Below, in pieces: positions 53,137-62,348 of a stretch of 62,375 nt of DNA; within the stretch, counting starts at the first letter, position 1; the number at the start of each line of letters is the position of its first letter. The position numbers and the translations under genes were made by a program. The stretch comes from Melioribacteraceae bacterium (GTDB taxonomy: Bacteria > Bacteroidota > Ignavibacteria > Ignavibacteriales > Melioribacteraceae), in the NCBI GenBank assembly GCA_023230485.1, contig JALNXG010000013.1:1-62375 (forward strand). Reading direction: 5' to 3'. Under the pieces are notes generated by a model. It was not told where the DNA came from and made no database searches. It saw nothing but the letters and a program-made list of their open reading frames with translations.

Positions 53137-54249
53137 TTAACTAACAAATTTTATTAAACCGGAGACGAAATTGCCCCAGCTATATTTTTCATTTTCTCTT
53201 CTAATATTTTCAGCGAACTTCTCTTCATAATTATTTTCGAAGAAATCATTTATCGCTTCTGCTAATTTTTCGGGTGTATTTTCTTTTACGATTATTCCCG
53301 TTTCCCCGTCTAAAATCAATTCCGCAAGTCCGCCGCAATTAGATGCAATTACCGGCTTATGAAAATTAAATGCAATTTGCAATATACCGCTTTGTGTGGC
53401 TTCTCGGTATGGTAATATTACTGCATCTACGGCAGAGAAAATATACTTTATTTCTTCTGATGGAATAAAGCGATCCATTAAAATTATTCTTTCTTTCAAA
53501 TTGAACTTTTCTATTAAATCAATATATTTTTCTCTATTGGAATAAAATTCCCCTGCTATAATTAATCGTATATCTTTTGTTTTTGCTAATGCTTCAATGA
53601 GAATATCTAAGCCCTTGTAATCACGAATAATACCGAAGAATAGGATAGTTCTATCATGGAAGGAGATTCCAAGTCTCGTTTGCGCATCATTTTTCTCTAT
53701 TCCGTTTCCGAATACTGAATATAAAGGATGAAACAGCACTTTATATTTTGCTTTGGGCATTAATTTAAAAAGTTCGCTTTCACTATACTTAGAAAGAAGA
53801 ACAAAATAATCAGCTTTGTTAAATAGATATTTTGTTACAGATTTATCGTAAAATTTTTTTTCGTGTGGTAGGACATTATGACAAAGCAAAACTATTTTAG
53901 TCTTTTTATTTTGCTTTATTAATTTTGCAATTTTACCATAAGCCAGAGCGAAGAAAGGCATCCAATATGCAATGATTATTATATCTGGTTGTTTTTCCTT
54001 AATTTTTTTTCCGACTCTCAACCAACTAACCGGATTAATAGAATCTATTATTTTATCAGATATGACATTATTCTCGTTGGGGTCATTCGTGAATTGAGTT
54101 TTACCCGGGAATAATAATGAAGGATATAACCTGCTAAATGTAATTACATTAACATCGTGAAATTCGTTTAGATGTTTATAAAGTAATCCTGAAAAATCAG
54201 CAATGCCTCCCCTATATGGATATGCGGGAGATATAATCGTTATCTTCAT
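53137..54249 (-). CDS. GT4 family glycosyltransferase
   Basis: A 370-residue retaining glycosyltransferase of GT-B fold. The N-terminal domain begins ITIISPAYPYRGGIADFSGLL, and the C-terminal domain has the GT4 pieces LFFGIIRDYKGLDILIEALA, FNLKERIILMDRFIPSEEI and the donor-binding PYREATQSGILQIAFNFHKP followed by E-T-G-I-I-V. The donor is a nucleotide sugar, and the likely acceptor is the undecaprenol-linked glycan. It follows the DPM1-like gene by 8 bases and precedes the YfhO gene by 16. Confidence 0.9.
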   Translation of the reverse strand: MKITIISPAYPYRGGIADFSGLLYKHLNEFHDVNVITFSRLYPSLLFPGKTQFTNDPNENNVISDKIIDSINPVSWLRVGKKIKEKQPDIIIIAYWMPFFALAYGKIAKLIKQNKKTKIVLLCHNVLPHEKKFYDKSVTKYLFNKADYFVLLSKYSESELFKLMPKAKYKVLFHPLYSVFGNGIEKNDAQTRLGISFHDRTILFFGIIRDYKGLDILIEALAKTKDIRLIIAGEFYSNREKYIDLIEKFNLKERIILMDRFIPSEEIKYIFSAVDAVILPYREATQSGILQIAFNFHKPVIASNCGGLAELILDGETGIIVKENTPEKLAEAINDFFENNYEEKFAENIRRENEKYSWGNFVSGLIKFVS

Positions 54250-54257
54250 TTATGTTG

Positions 54258-55331
54258 CTACTTTTTATCTTTAATTACAAACTCTTCGTCGTTTCGGAAA
54301 TTATGCACCATAATTTCTCCTAATAATCCAACGGCAAAAAATTGTACACCAACAATAATCAAGAGCATACCGAGAAAGAGTAAAGGACGATTGCTTAACG
54401 GTTTATCGAAAAATACTTTTTCATAAGTTAAATATCCGCTAATTACAAAACCGAGCAAAGAAGTAAAGAATCCAAGAAATCCGAATAAATGCATCGGACG
54501 GCGTATGTAACGAGTTGTAAAGAGAACTGTGATTAAATCGACGAATCCTTTAAAGAAACGAGAGATTCCAAACTTTGTTTTTCCATATCGGCGCGGATGA
54601 TGCTTAACTACAATCTCCGTTACCAAGAATCCCTTCCAATCAGCAAGCACCGGAATATAACGATGAAGCTCGCCATAGACATTTATGTTCTCTATAACCG
54701 GTTTTCTATATGCTTTTAGTCCACAATTAAAATCATGAATTTTAATTCCACTCATTACACCGGTTACATAATTAAAAAAGCGAGATGAATATTTTTTAAT
54801 GAATGGATCGAAGCGAAGTTTCTTCCAGCCCGAAACCATATCAAAACCTTCATCGAGTTTAAGTAGTAAATTCGGTATCTCTTCGGGATCGTCCTGTAAA
54901 TCGGCATCCATCGTTATTACTGAATCTCCCGTTACATACTTAAATCCGAAATGAAGTGCAGCCGATTTTCCATAATTCTTTTTGAAGCTGATATACTTCA
55001 CTTTATTATCTGTCTTAGCAATATCTTTAATTATTTCAAGCGACTTATCAGTACTTCCATCATCAACAAAGATTATTTCATAATCGCAGTTGATAGTTTT
55101 TATTACTTTTACTATTTCTGCATACAAAGGTTTAAGAGATTCTTCTTCATTTAAGAGAGGAATAAGTATAGATACTTTTTTACAATTAACTTTTATTATA
55201 TTTTGTGATGGTCTATCTTCTCTATTTCTATTTTTCTGATAGTATTTTTTTCTATAATAGTAACGCTTATTCCCCGTTTTCGGGGTATTTTCCTGTTTAG
55301 GTGAGTTTTCCAACATTTTATCCATGTTCAT
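54258..55331 (-). CDS. DPM1-like GT2 glycosyltransferase with C-terminal membrane helices
   Basis: A 357-residue glycosyltransferase that charges a polyprenyl phosphate with a sugar. The catalytic domain (about 52-265) shows VSILIPLLNEEESLKPLYAE, VDDGSTDKS, and MDADLQDDPEEIP with the metal-binding D-A-D. Two membrane helices (about 285-310 and 320-345) follow, as in the ArnC/DPM1 family. The N-terminus has an unusual 45-residue extension with a basic, Tyr-rich stretch (NKRYYYRKKYYQKNRN) not seen in most relatives. There is no internal Met between the first three and residue 50, so the extension is translated. It is the first gene of the glycan locus. Confidence 0.88.
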   Translation of the reverse strand: MNMDKMLENSPKQENTPKTGNKRYYYRKKYYQKNRNREDRPSQNIIKVNCKKVSILIPLLNEEESLKPLYAEIVKVIKTINCDYEIIFVDDGSTDKSLEIIKDIAKTDNKVKYISFKKNYGKSAALHFGFKYVTGDSVITMDADLQDDPEEIPNLLLKLDEGFDMVSGWKKLRFDPFIKKYSSRFFNYVTGVMSGIKIHDFNCGLKAYRKPVIENINVYGELHRYIPVLADWKGFLVTEIVVKHHPRRYGKTKFGISRFFKGFVDLITVLFTTRYIRRPMHLFGFLGFFTSLLGFVISGYLTYEKVFFDKPLSNRPLLFLGMLLIIVGVQFFAVGLLGEIMVHNFRNDEEFVIKDKK

Positions 55332-55386
55332 TCATATTATATTCAAAATTAAACTAATACAAGGGTAAAATCAATTTAGGAGCGAT

Positions 55387-55722
55387 ATGGGACACATTAT
55401 TTTTTGGGGCATCATCAGGACGGCAATCTTAATTCCGGCTCTCTGGATTATATCCGGTTATTTGGAGTATAAATATTGGTGGACCTTTTTAGCTTTAGCT
55501 GTCTATGGCGTAATCATTCATCCCGCCTATATCCAGTATCGACAGTTCATGGAGGTTAATACCGAAGTTATCACAGATACGCTCTGTTCATCATGCAAAC
55601 ATTTTAATGAGTCTGCCGTTCTTTGCCTAAAACTTGATAAGCATCCCACACGCAATTATATACCCTGCGATGGTATAGATTGGGAAGCAAAAAATAATTT
55701 TGATGGAGATGACGATTATTGA
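55387..55722 (+). CDS. small membrane protein with a C-terminal Cys cluster
   Basis: A 111-residue protein: two membrane helices (about 5-24 and 31-47), then a soluble tail with C-S-S-C (67-70), His72, Cys80 and Cys94 and an acidic end. The spacing (C-x2-C-x9-C-x13-C) suggests a small zinc- or iron-binding site, or a redox centre. A good ribosome site AGGAG lies four bases ahead of the ATG at 55387. It is alone on the plus strand between the glycan locus and the trp operon; its stop is 5 bases from the trpA stop. No family recognised. Confidence 0.7.
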   Translation: MGHIIFWGIIRTAILIPALWIISGYLEYKYWWTFLALAVYGVIIHPAYIQYRQFMEVNTEVITDTLCSSCKHFNESAVLCLKLDKHPTRNYIPCDGIDWEAKNNFDGDDDY

Positions 55723-55726
55723 AAAT

Positions 55727-56509
55727 TTATATATTACAACTTTGGCTTATGTCCTTAATTAACTTCAATGTAGCAGTATGTTTTTCATCGTCTTTAGATA
55801 ATGACTTAATAACTGCACTACCGATAATCACACCATCGCAATAATCAGAAAATCGTGTTACATCTTCTGGCTTTGATATTCCGAAACCGATGAGCATTTT
55901 GTTATTATTAAGTGTCTTATACGTTCTTTCTATATTCTTATAAACTGATTCATCGAAATTATTCATTACGCCTGTTGTTCCTGTGATGCTAACGCAATAA
56001 ACAAATCCACGGCTTTTTTTATCAATCGCTTTTATGCGTTCTTCATCGGAAGTAGGTGTAGTAAGTAAAACAATTTCTAAATCATTATAAGTTTCGTTAT
56101 AAAAATCATCATATTCATTAATCGGCACATCAGGGACTATCAATCCTTTTGCTCCGCAATTAATTGAATCCTGAGCAAAATTATTTTTCTCATATTTCAT
56201 TATTGGATTAGCATAACCCATTAGAACAATCGGCTTATTTGTTTTTTTTAGTATGGCTTCTGTATAGGAAAAAACATCTTTCATCGTAACGCCATTCATT
56301 AAAGCCGAGTAAGATGATTTTTGAATGACAGGTCCATCTGCCAATGGGTCAGAAAATGGAATTCCGATTTCGATCATATCAGCACCCGCATCTAAAACGG
56401 AGAGAGCCGTATCAACGAACTTATCTTTGTTTGGATAACCTGCCGTTAAAAAAATTGAAAGGACTTTACGAGTTTTATTTACAGAATCGATATACTCTGA
56501 GATTTTCAT
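55727..56509 (-). CDS. trpA: tryptophan synthase alpha subunit
   Basis: Splits indole-3-glycerol phosphate to indole, which is channelled to TrpB. A 260-residue TIM barrel: the catalytic Glu in MIEIGIPFSDPLADGPVIQ, PDVPINEY with the catalytic Asp, LLTTPTSDEERI, and the phosphate loop GFGISKPEDV. Length and motifs are normal. Last gene of the trp operon; its start shares the 4-base ATGA overlap with the trpB stop, as is usual for the two subunits of the complex. Confidence 0.96.
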   Translation of the reverse strand: MKISEYIDSVNKTRKVLSIFLTAGYPNKDKFVDTALSVLDAGADMIEIGIPFSDPLADGPVIQKSSYSALMNGVTMKDVFSYTEAILKKTNKPIVLMGYANPIMKYEKNNFAQDSINCGAKGLIVPDVPINEYDDFYNETYNDLEIVLLTTPTSDEERIKAIDKKSRGFVYCVSITGTTGVMNNFDESVYKNIERTYKTLNNNKMLIGFGISKPEDVTRFSDYCDGVIIGSAVIKSLSKDDEKHTATLKLIKDISQSCNI

Positions 56510-57714
56510 ATAAACGCACTCCCTAATTTTTCTATAATGGTATTTAAGTCCTTATCGCCTCTTCCGCTAATATTTACTACTATCAGATCACTCTTCTTAG
56601 TTTCGGGCATCAAGTATTCAAGATGAGCTATTGCATGAGCTGTTTCCAATGCCGGCAAAATTCCTTCCATTTGTGAAAGCAATTTTACAGCCTCCAAAGC
56701 TTCATCATCAGTGATTGAATAATACTCGGCTAAGTTGAGATCTTTAAGTCCACTATGCTCCGGTCCTACTCCCGGATAATCAAGTCCCGCTGAAATTGAA
56801 TGAGCTTCCATTACTTGCCCATCGCTATCCTGAAGAAGATAAGTTTTCATTCCATGAAAAACACCCGGCTCGCCCACTGTTAAAGTAGCTCCATGCTTAC
56901 CTGATTCTATTCCATACCCTGCTGCTTCAACTCCAATAAGTTTTGTGGATTCATTAATAAATGGATAGAATATTCCGATGGCATTCGATCCGCCACCTAC
57001 GCAGGCAATAATATAATTGGGCATTTTATTTTCTTTAGCTAATATTTGTGCTTTCGTTTCTATTCCAATAATCGATTGAAAGTCTCTTACAATCATTGGA
57101 TATGGATGAGGTCCAACTACCGATCCAATTATATAATGAGTATCATTAACGTTTGCTACCCAATCACGTATTGCTTCGTTAGTTGCATCTTTAAGAGTTT
57201 TGCTTCCTGATGTAACGGGTACTACTTCTGCGCCGAGCATCTTCATTCGGAAGACATTCAACTGTTGACGTTCTGTATCAACTTCTCCCATATACACGAC
57301 ACACTTCAAACCGAATTTAGCGCATACAGTTGCTGTTGCCACACCATGCTGACCAGCACCTGTCTCTGCAATAATTCTTTTTTTACCAAGCCTTCTTGCT
57401 AATAAAATCTGTCCAAGTGCATTATTCAATTTATGCGCACCTGTATGGCAGAGATCTTCTCTCTTTAAGTATATTTTGCCTTTGCCATAATACTCCGTTA
57501 ATCTCTCAGCGCAAGTCAAAGGTGTTTCTCTTCCATTGTAATCTTTTTGAAGAGCATTTAATTCCCGAATAAAATCAGGGTCACTCTTCGCCTCGCTATA
57601 TGCCTTATCTAATTCATTAAGTGAATGAATTAATGTTTCGGGAACAAACTGTCCCCCATATTCACCATATTTCCCTTTAGTATCAGGATAATTATACTCT
57701 GTAATAATCGCCAT
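56506..57714 (-). CDS. trpB: tryptophan synthase beta subunit
   Basis: PLP enzyme joining indole and serine to make tryptophan; works as an alpha2beta2 complex with TrpA. From ATG 57714 it has 402 residues. The PLP-binding lysine is Lys95 in HTGAHKLNN, and the phosphate-binding GGGSNAIGIF is in its usual place, along with ETGAGQHGVATAT. The start is set to ATG 57714 since it gives the family N-terminus; the frame opens earlier at a TTG (57735). No strong ribosome site is visible; an A-rich stretch precedes the ATG. It has a 4-base overlap with trpA and follows trpF by 29 bases. Confidence 0.96.
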   Translation of the reverse strand: MAIITEYNYPDTKGKYGEYGGQFVPETLIHSLNELDKAYSEAKSDPDFIRELNALQKDYNGRETPLTCAERLTEYYGKGKIYLKREDLCHTGAHKLNNALGQILLARRLGKKRIIAETGAGQHGVATATVCAKFGLKCVVYMGEVDTERQQLNVFRMKMLGAEVVPVTSGSKTLKDATNEAIRDWVANVNDTHYIIGSVVGPHPYPMIVRDFQSIIGIETKAQILAKENKMPNYIIACVGGGSNAIGIFYPFINESTKLIGVEAAGYGIESGKHGATLTVGEPGVFHGMKTYLLQDSDGQVMEAHSISAGLDYPGVGPEHSGLKDLNLAEYYSITDDEALEAVKLLSQMEGILPALETAHAIAHLEYLMPETKKSDLIVVNISGRGDKDLNTIIEKLGSAFI

Positions 57715-57743
57715 AATATTTTTTTCTTTGTTCAATAAATAGT

Positions 57744-58373
57744 TTATTTGTTTTTTAATTCTGCTAATTTTTCAAAAAATGCTTTTACTTTAGTATGATC
57801 TTTTATTCCCGGTTTTGCTTCTAAAGATGAAGAAAGGTCAATAGCAGCAGGGTTTATTTCATTTATTAATTCTTCGATGTTGTTGATCCCGATTCCACCT
57901 GCAATTATTGAGCGCCTTCTATACTCTTCGGGAATAATACTCCAATCAAAAGTTTTACCTGTACCGCCGAAATTACTTTTTAGAGAATCCGAATCAAACA
58001 TCGGAGTGATTCCCTGAAATCTCTCCACTTCCGAAAAATCAAAATTCTTGTTCGTGCGAAACGCCTTAATTATCGGAAAATTTATTTCATCTGTTACTTG
58101 GGGAGTTTCTTCACCATGCAGTTGAACAGCATTAAGTCCTAATTCTTCTGCGATATAGTTAATTATCTTCGGTTTTTCATTTACAAACACTCCTACTAGC
58201 ATTGTAAATGGTGGTAATTGAATTATAATTTCTCTCGCTGCAAAAATATCAACATATCTTTTACTCGATTTGTAAAGCATAAATCCAAGTGCATCAGCAC
58301 CACTTTCAATGCAATAAAGTGCATCTTCAATATTAGTTATACCGCAGACTTTTACTTTCATTGTTCCCTTCAT
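57744..58373 (-). CDS. trpF: phosphoribosylanthranilate isomerase
   Basis: Isomerises N-(5-phosphoribosyl)anthranilate to the open-chain form. A 209-residue TIM barrel with the hallmark KVCGITNIEDA (the Cys and an Asp are active-site residues), GFMLYKSSKRYV, VQLHGEETPQV, and IAGGIGINNIEELI at the phosphate site. Standalone here, not fused to TrpC. A second ATG lies four codons into the frame and could be the true start. Gaps are 15 bases to trpC and 29 to trpB. Confidence 0.95.
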   Translation of the reverse strand: MKGTMKVKVCGITNIEDALYCIESGADALGFMLYKSSKRYVDIFAAREIIIQLPPFTMLVGVFVNEKPKIINYIAEELGLNAVQLHGEETPQVTDEINFPIIKAFRTNKNFDFSEVERFQGITPMFDSDSLKSNFGGTGKTFDWSIIPEEYRRRSIIAGGIGINNIEELINEINPAAIDLSSSLEAKPGIKDHTKVKAFFEKLAELKNK

Positions 58374-58388
58374 TAAATAAGAATTTGA

Positions 58389-59183
58389 TTAACCAATGTC
58401 GTTAATCCACTCTTTAAATTCAGATAAACTTTCGTATAAATTTTCTTTTGTCATAAAGTGCTCACCAACTAATGCCGCCGAAGCACCCGAATCTCTTACG
58501 AATTGGAGATCATCCTTTTTCTTAATTCCACTTTCCGAAACTATCACAATATCATTTGGAATAGATTTAATTACTAGTTCCGTAGTTTTTAAGTCAGTGG
58601 TAAAATCTTCAAGATTGCGATTATTAATACCGATTATTCTATTCAATTTAAAATCGATCTTTACAAGTTGTACTTTGGAATGTACTTCGAGCAACACGGC
58701 TAACCCTAATTCTATTGCCGCATGCGTTAATTCATTAATCTGGATTGCCGATAAGGTTTCGGAAATTAATAAAATTGCATCTGCACCATTTGCTTTGGCT
58801 TCATAAACCTGATACTCATCTATAATAAAGTCTTTTCTCAAAAGAGGAGCTTCTTTAAATTTTGCTATATCACTTAAATAAGAAATGCTTCCTTGGAAAA
58901 ATTTTTTATCTGTTAGGATTGAGATAGCATCAGCTCCGCCTTTGAAATATTCTTCTGCAATTTTAATATGATTAAAATCGCTTCTTATTACTCCTTTTGA
59001 TGGACTTGCTTTTTTAATTTCAGCTATTAATCCAAGCCGATTATTGCGAACTAATGCCGAGCGAAAATCAATACACTTCTTATCGAAAAATTCTAAATCA
59101 CTGAATCGGCTAATGCTAAATTCGCTCCTAAGTTTTTTTACTTCTTCTTTTTTGATCTCTATAATTTTTTGAAGTTTATTCAT
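58389..59183 (-). CDS. trpC: indole-3-glycerol phosphate synthase
   Basis: Closes the indole ring with loss of CO2. A 264-residue TIM barrel: LIAEIKKASPSKGVIR (catalytic Lys residues), SILTDKKFFQGS, LRKDFIIDEYQV and the late VSESGIKKKDDLQF, all in normal order. Its start and the trpD stop share one base (TAATG), so translation is coupled. Confidence 0.96.
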   Translation of the reverse strand: MNKLQKIIEIKKEEVKKLRSEFSISRFSDLEFFDKKCIDFRSALVRNNRLGLIAEIKKASPSKGVIRSDFNHIKIAEEYFKGGADAISILTDKKFFQGSISYLSDIAKFKEAPLLRKDFIIDEYQVYEAKANGADAILLISETLSAIQINELTHAAIELGLAVLLEVHSKVQLVKIDFKLNRIIGINNRNLEDFTTDLKTTELVIKSIPNDIVIVSESGIKKKDDLQFVRDSGASAALVGEHFMTKENLYESLSEFKEWINDIG

Positions 59184-60202
59184 TATGCTTTCTCGCTAAA
59201 TTCTTTCAATCGCAATAATGATTCATAAGCTTTATTTGAAACTATTGATTCTTCCGCAGCCAATAAGCATTCTTTAATATTATCAGCATAACCTCCAGCA
59301 TATAATCCCATCGCCGCATTAACTGCTACTACATTAAACACACTACCTCGTTCTTTCTTAGTTAATAGATTATAGATTATCTCGGCATTTACTTTTGGAC
59401 TTCCTCCTTTAATCTCAACCGTATCGAGTACAGGATAAGAAAAAGTTTCATTATTAATTGAATAGTGATATACATTTTTATCTTTTTTATATTCATTTAC
59501 GTATGTAATATCATTAAGTGAAACCTCATCGAAGCGATCTGCCGTACAAACAAAACAGACTTTTTCCATATCAAGAAATTTCGCCGCCTGCGACATTAAG
59601 CGAGCTGTTTTGTAATTAAACGTTCCGATTAATTGTTTCTTCGTTCCGGCGGGATTAGTTAATGGTCCCAAAATATTGAATATAGTTTTTATTCCAAGCT
59701 CACCTCTTACCGGTGCAACGTATTTCATTGCTGGGTGATATAGTGGTGCAAATAAAAATGCTATTCCTACTTCATTCAATGCTTTCTCTGATTGCTCACT
59801 CGTAAGATTAATATTTATACCGAGCTCTTTTAGCACATCAGCACTTCCTGAATTGCTAGATATTGCACGGTTGCCATGCTTCGCTACTTTAATCCCCGCT
59901 CCTGCTGCTACAAATGATGCGGCGGTAGAGATATTAAATGTACCTGCATAATCACCCCCTGTGCCGCATAAATCAATCGTGTTACTAATATCTGAGTTAA
60001 TTTTTATACAGTTCCGCCTCATTGCAAGTGAGAATCCTGCAACCTCTTCAGCTGCTTCACCTTTTGCTTTTAATCCGACTAATAGTCCCGCTATCTGTGA
60101 ATTATTTACTTGCCCCTGCATTATCATATTCATTACATCGAAGGATTCTTGAAGTGAGAGACTTTCTTTATTTGAAATTTTTTCTAAAAAATGTTTGATC
60201 AT
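59183..60202 (-). CDS. trpD: anthranilate phosphoribosyltransferase
   Basis: Transfers ribose-5-phosphate from PRPP to anthranilate. From ATG 60202 it has 339 residues. Motifs are DLCGTGGDYAGTFNISTAASFVAAG, AKHGNRAISSNSGSADVLK and RGELGIKTIFNILGPLTNP, the PRPP and anthranilate sites. The ATG at 60202 overlaps the trpG stop by four bases (ATGA), which is why I prefer it to the in-frame TTG at 60214. TrpD is separate from TrpG here, not fused as in some Bacteria. Confidence 0.95.
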   Translation of the reverse strand: MIKHFLEKISNKESLSLQESFDVMNMIMQGQVNNSQIAGLLVGLKAKGEAAEEVAGFSLAMRRNCIKINSDISNTIDLCGTGGDYAGTFNISTAASFVAAGAGIKVAKHGNRAISSNSGSADVLKELGININLTSEQSEKALNEVGIAFLFAPLYHPAMKYVAPVRGELGIKTIFNILGPLTNPAGTKKQLIGTFNYKTARLMSQAAKFLDMEKVCFVCTADRFDEVSLNDITYVNEYKKDKNVYHYSINNETFSYPVLDTVEIKGGSPKVNAEIIYNLLTKKERGSVFNVVAVNAAMGLYAGGYADNIKECLLAAEESIVSNKAYESLLRLKEFSEKA

Positions 60203-60765
60203 AATGACACCCAATTTTTAATTAAGTTTTTTCCTTCCGGAGTTAAAATTGATTCGGGATGAAATTGAATTCCTTCGATCGAAAAGGATTTATGCCTTAC
60301 ACCCATTATTATTCCTTCATCTGTATCGGCTGTTATTATTAGCTCTTCTGGCAGTGTACTTCTTTCTATTATGAGCGAATGATATCTTCCCGCTATAAAT
60401 TTCTGTGGAATATTTTTATATAGTCCTTTTCCATCATGAAGAATTTCGGAAGATTTACCATGCACAAGCGAAGGCGCATGAACGATTTTAGCACCGAAAC
60501 AATATCCGATTGCTTGATGACCGAGACAGACACCAAGAATAGGAATATTATTTCCTAATTCTTTTATTACATTCAATGTAATATGAGAATCCTCTGGTCT
60601 GCCCGGTCCAGGTGATATTACAATCTTATCGGGGTTTAATCCTTCTATCTCTTTAATCGTTACTTTATCATTTCGCTTTACAATGATATTATTCTCAAAT
60701 TCACCAAGCAGATGAACTAAGTTGAAAGTAAAAGAATCGTAATTATCAATTACTAATATTTTCAT
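60199..60765 (-). CDS. trpG: anthranilate synthase glutamine amidotransferase subunit
   Basis: Supplies ammonia from glutamine to TrpE. From ATG 60765 it has 188 residues: VIDNYDSFTFNL at the start, PGPGRP, the nucleophile-bearing GVCLGHQAIGYC (Cys80), and the His/Glu pair in QFHPESIL. The start is set by AGAGG six bases before the ATG; the frame has a TTG one codon earlier. It overlaps the end of trpE by about 20 bases and trpD by 4. Confidence 0.95.
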   Translation of the reverse strand: MKILVIDNYDSFTFNLVHLLGEFENNIIVKRNDKVTIKEIEGLNPDKIVISPGPGRPEDSHITLNVIKELGNNIPILGVCLGHQAIGYCFGAKIVHAPSLVHGKSSEILHDGKGLYKNIPQKFIAGRYHSLIIERSTLPEELIITADTDEGIIMGVRHKSFSIEGIQFHPESILTPEGKNLIKNWVSL

Positions 60766-62224
60766 CAATTACCTCTGCATGTTTCAGTGCATTTAAAATT
60801 ACTGCCGCTTTATTATGAATCTCTTTATATTCTAATTCCGGTTTGCTATCTGCGACAATACCTGCACCTGCCTGCCAATACAATTTATTCTCTTTAGCAA
60901 ATAAGGTCCGAATAGCAATACACATATCAAGATTGCCACGGAAATCGATATACCCCGCTGCGCCCGCATATACATTTCTTTTTAAGTCTTCAATTTCATC
61001 AATAAGCTGAATCGCCTTTATTTTCGGAGCACCTGTAACTGTGCCCGCCGGAAAACTTGCTCTTAATGCATCGATACAATTTTTATCTTCTTTAAGCGTT
61101 CCTTCCACTTTAGAAACGATATGCATTACGTGCGAAAATTTTGTTATCGATTTATCCTCGATTACTTTAACCGTTCCAAACTCACAAACTCTTCCAAGAT
61201 CATTACGAGCTAAATCAACTAACATTGTATGCTCCGCAATCTCTTTTGGATCATTCATAAGGTCTATTTCTAATTCATTGTCTTCTGTCTCTGTTTTTCC
61301 TCTTTTTCTTGTTCCGGCTATCGGTAGTATTGTTGCTTTATTATTTTTTACTTTTAGTAAATCTTCGGGTGAGGTGCCTGCTATTTTTATATTATTAGCA
61401 AATTCAAAAAAGTACATATATGGTGAAGGGTTTATTATTCTAAGTGCGCGATAAACATTTAATAAATCACCTCTGAACTCACCTTCAAATCGTCTTGATA
61501 ATACTATCTGAAATACATCTCCTTCAGTGATATGTTTTTTGCATCTATTTACATCATCATAAAATTTTTCTTTATCTTTTATTTGGGTACTTGAATTGCT
61601 TAATTCAAAAAATCGATCATTTATATATGTGTTTTTTAATTCATCTCTGAGTCTTGCTAATTCATCTTTTGCCGATTTATATAATTCTTCTAATTCAAAA
61701 CCATTTTCTAAACGCACATTTTTTATAAGAATTATCTGATGCTTAAAGTGATCGAATGCTATAAGTAGATCATAGAAACCGAAGATAGAATCAGGGATTT
61801 CGAGTTTATCGCGTCCCTCAAATCCAATGCTGTTTTCAATTTGTGATACATTTTCATATCCGAAATATCCTACTATTCCGCCGGAAAAATCAGGCAGTCC
61901 TTCAATCTGCGGATAGCTTATTCCCTTGATTGATTCTGATAAATATTCGAGAATATCTTTTTGTACGAGTTTAGTTTCCCCGGCTTCATCTATAAAAAGT
62001 TGATTGCCATAATTATAAATAAGTTTTTTTGGACTTCCTCCGATAAATGAAAAGCGGGCTAATCGACCAATCCCCTCAACAGATTCCAGAAGAAAGCTAT
62101 TTTTTCTTTTTTCTCTGAACTTAAGATAAGCTGCTACCGGAGTAAGTAGATCGGCAGTTATAATTTCATATACCGGAATCATATTATGTTCTTTAGCGAA
62201 TTTTCCAAAACTTGTAAAATCCAT
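60746..62224 (-). CDS. trpE: anthranilate synthase component I
   Basis: Converts chorismate to anthranilate and is the first committed enzyme of tryptophan synthesis. A 492-residue chorismate-binding protein: the N-terminal feedback motif L-L-E-S (SFLLESVEGIGRLARFSFIG), then the catalytic domain with PSPYMYFFEF, PIAGTRKRGKTETED, DLARNDLGRVC and FPAGTVTGAPKIKA. The feedback Trp-binding LLES residues suggest normal end-product inhibition. The start has a GAGG ribosome site a few bases upstream. A terminator-like hairpin lies between it and the next upstream gene. Confidence 0.96.
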   Translation of the reverse strand: MDFTSFGKFAKEHNMIPVYEIITADLLTPVAAYLKFREKRKNSFLLESVEGIGRLARFSFIGGSPKKLIYNYGNQLFIDEAGETKLVQKDILEYLSESIKGISYPQIEGLPDFSGGIVGYFGYENVSQIENSIGFEGRDKLEIPDSIFGFYDLLIAFDHFKHQIILIKNVRLENGFELEELYKSAKDELARLRDELKNTYINDRFFELSNSSTQIKDKEKFYDDVNRCKKHITEGDVFQIVLSRRFEGEFRGDLLNVYRALRIINPSPYMYFFEFANNIKIAGTSPEDLLKVKNNKATILPIAGTRKRGKTETEDNELEIDLMNDPKEIAEHTMLVDLARNDLGRVCEFGTVKVIEDKSITKFSHVMHIVSKVEGTLKEDKNCIDALRASFPAGTVTGAPKIKAIQLIDEIEDLKRNVYAGAAGYIDFRGNLDMCIAIRTLFAKENKLYWQAGAGIVADSKPELEYKEIHNKAAVILNALKHAEVIDENISN

Positions 62225-62261
62225 AAAACCTCATTAATAATTAAAATTAAGTGCTATAAAC

Positions 62262-62301
62262 GAAAAAACCCTTCCCGGTATTTCCGAGAAGGGTCTTTTT
62301 C
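62262..62301. terminator. intrinsic terminator between trpE and the next gene
   Basis: An 11-base stem with one mismatch, ACCCTTCCCGG (62268-62278) and CCGAGAAGGGT (62284-62294), around a TATTT loop. Read on the minus strand it ends in a T6 tract (complement of 62263-62268), and on the plus strand in a T5 tract (62296-62300). So it can stop transcription in both directions. It is 38 bases upstream of trpE and most simply ends the gene before it. I found no Trp-rich leader peptide, so attenuation is not supported. Confidence 0.85.
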
Positions 62302-62331
62302 TTAAAACAAAAATTTATATAACTATCTCAT

Positions 62332-62348
62332 ATCACCGGGTGATCACC
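62332..62348. other. nested palindromes near the window end
   Basis: ATCACC-G-GGTGAT (62332-62344) and the perfect 10-base palindrome GGTGATCACC (62339-62348) overlap directly downstream of a stop codon. They could be a protein-binding site ahead of trpE or just a short-lived mRNA hairpin. Confidence 0.35.

Noticed and set aside
58396..58806. 136-residue open frame antisense to trpC
   Set aside because: Shadow of a well-supported trpC gene; low-complexity Ser/Ile composition.
61041..61454. 137-residue open frame antisense to trpE
   Set aside because: Serine- and leucine-rich shadow of the trpE gene with no start signal or motif.
62225..62348. Trp attenuator with a leader peptide
   Set aside because: The only ATG between the upstream stop and the hairpin gives M-R-stop, and no run of Trp codons is present.
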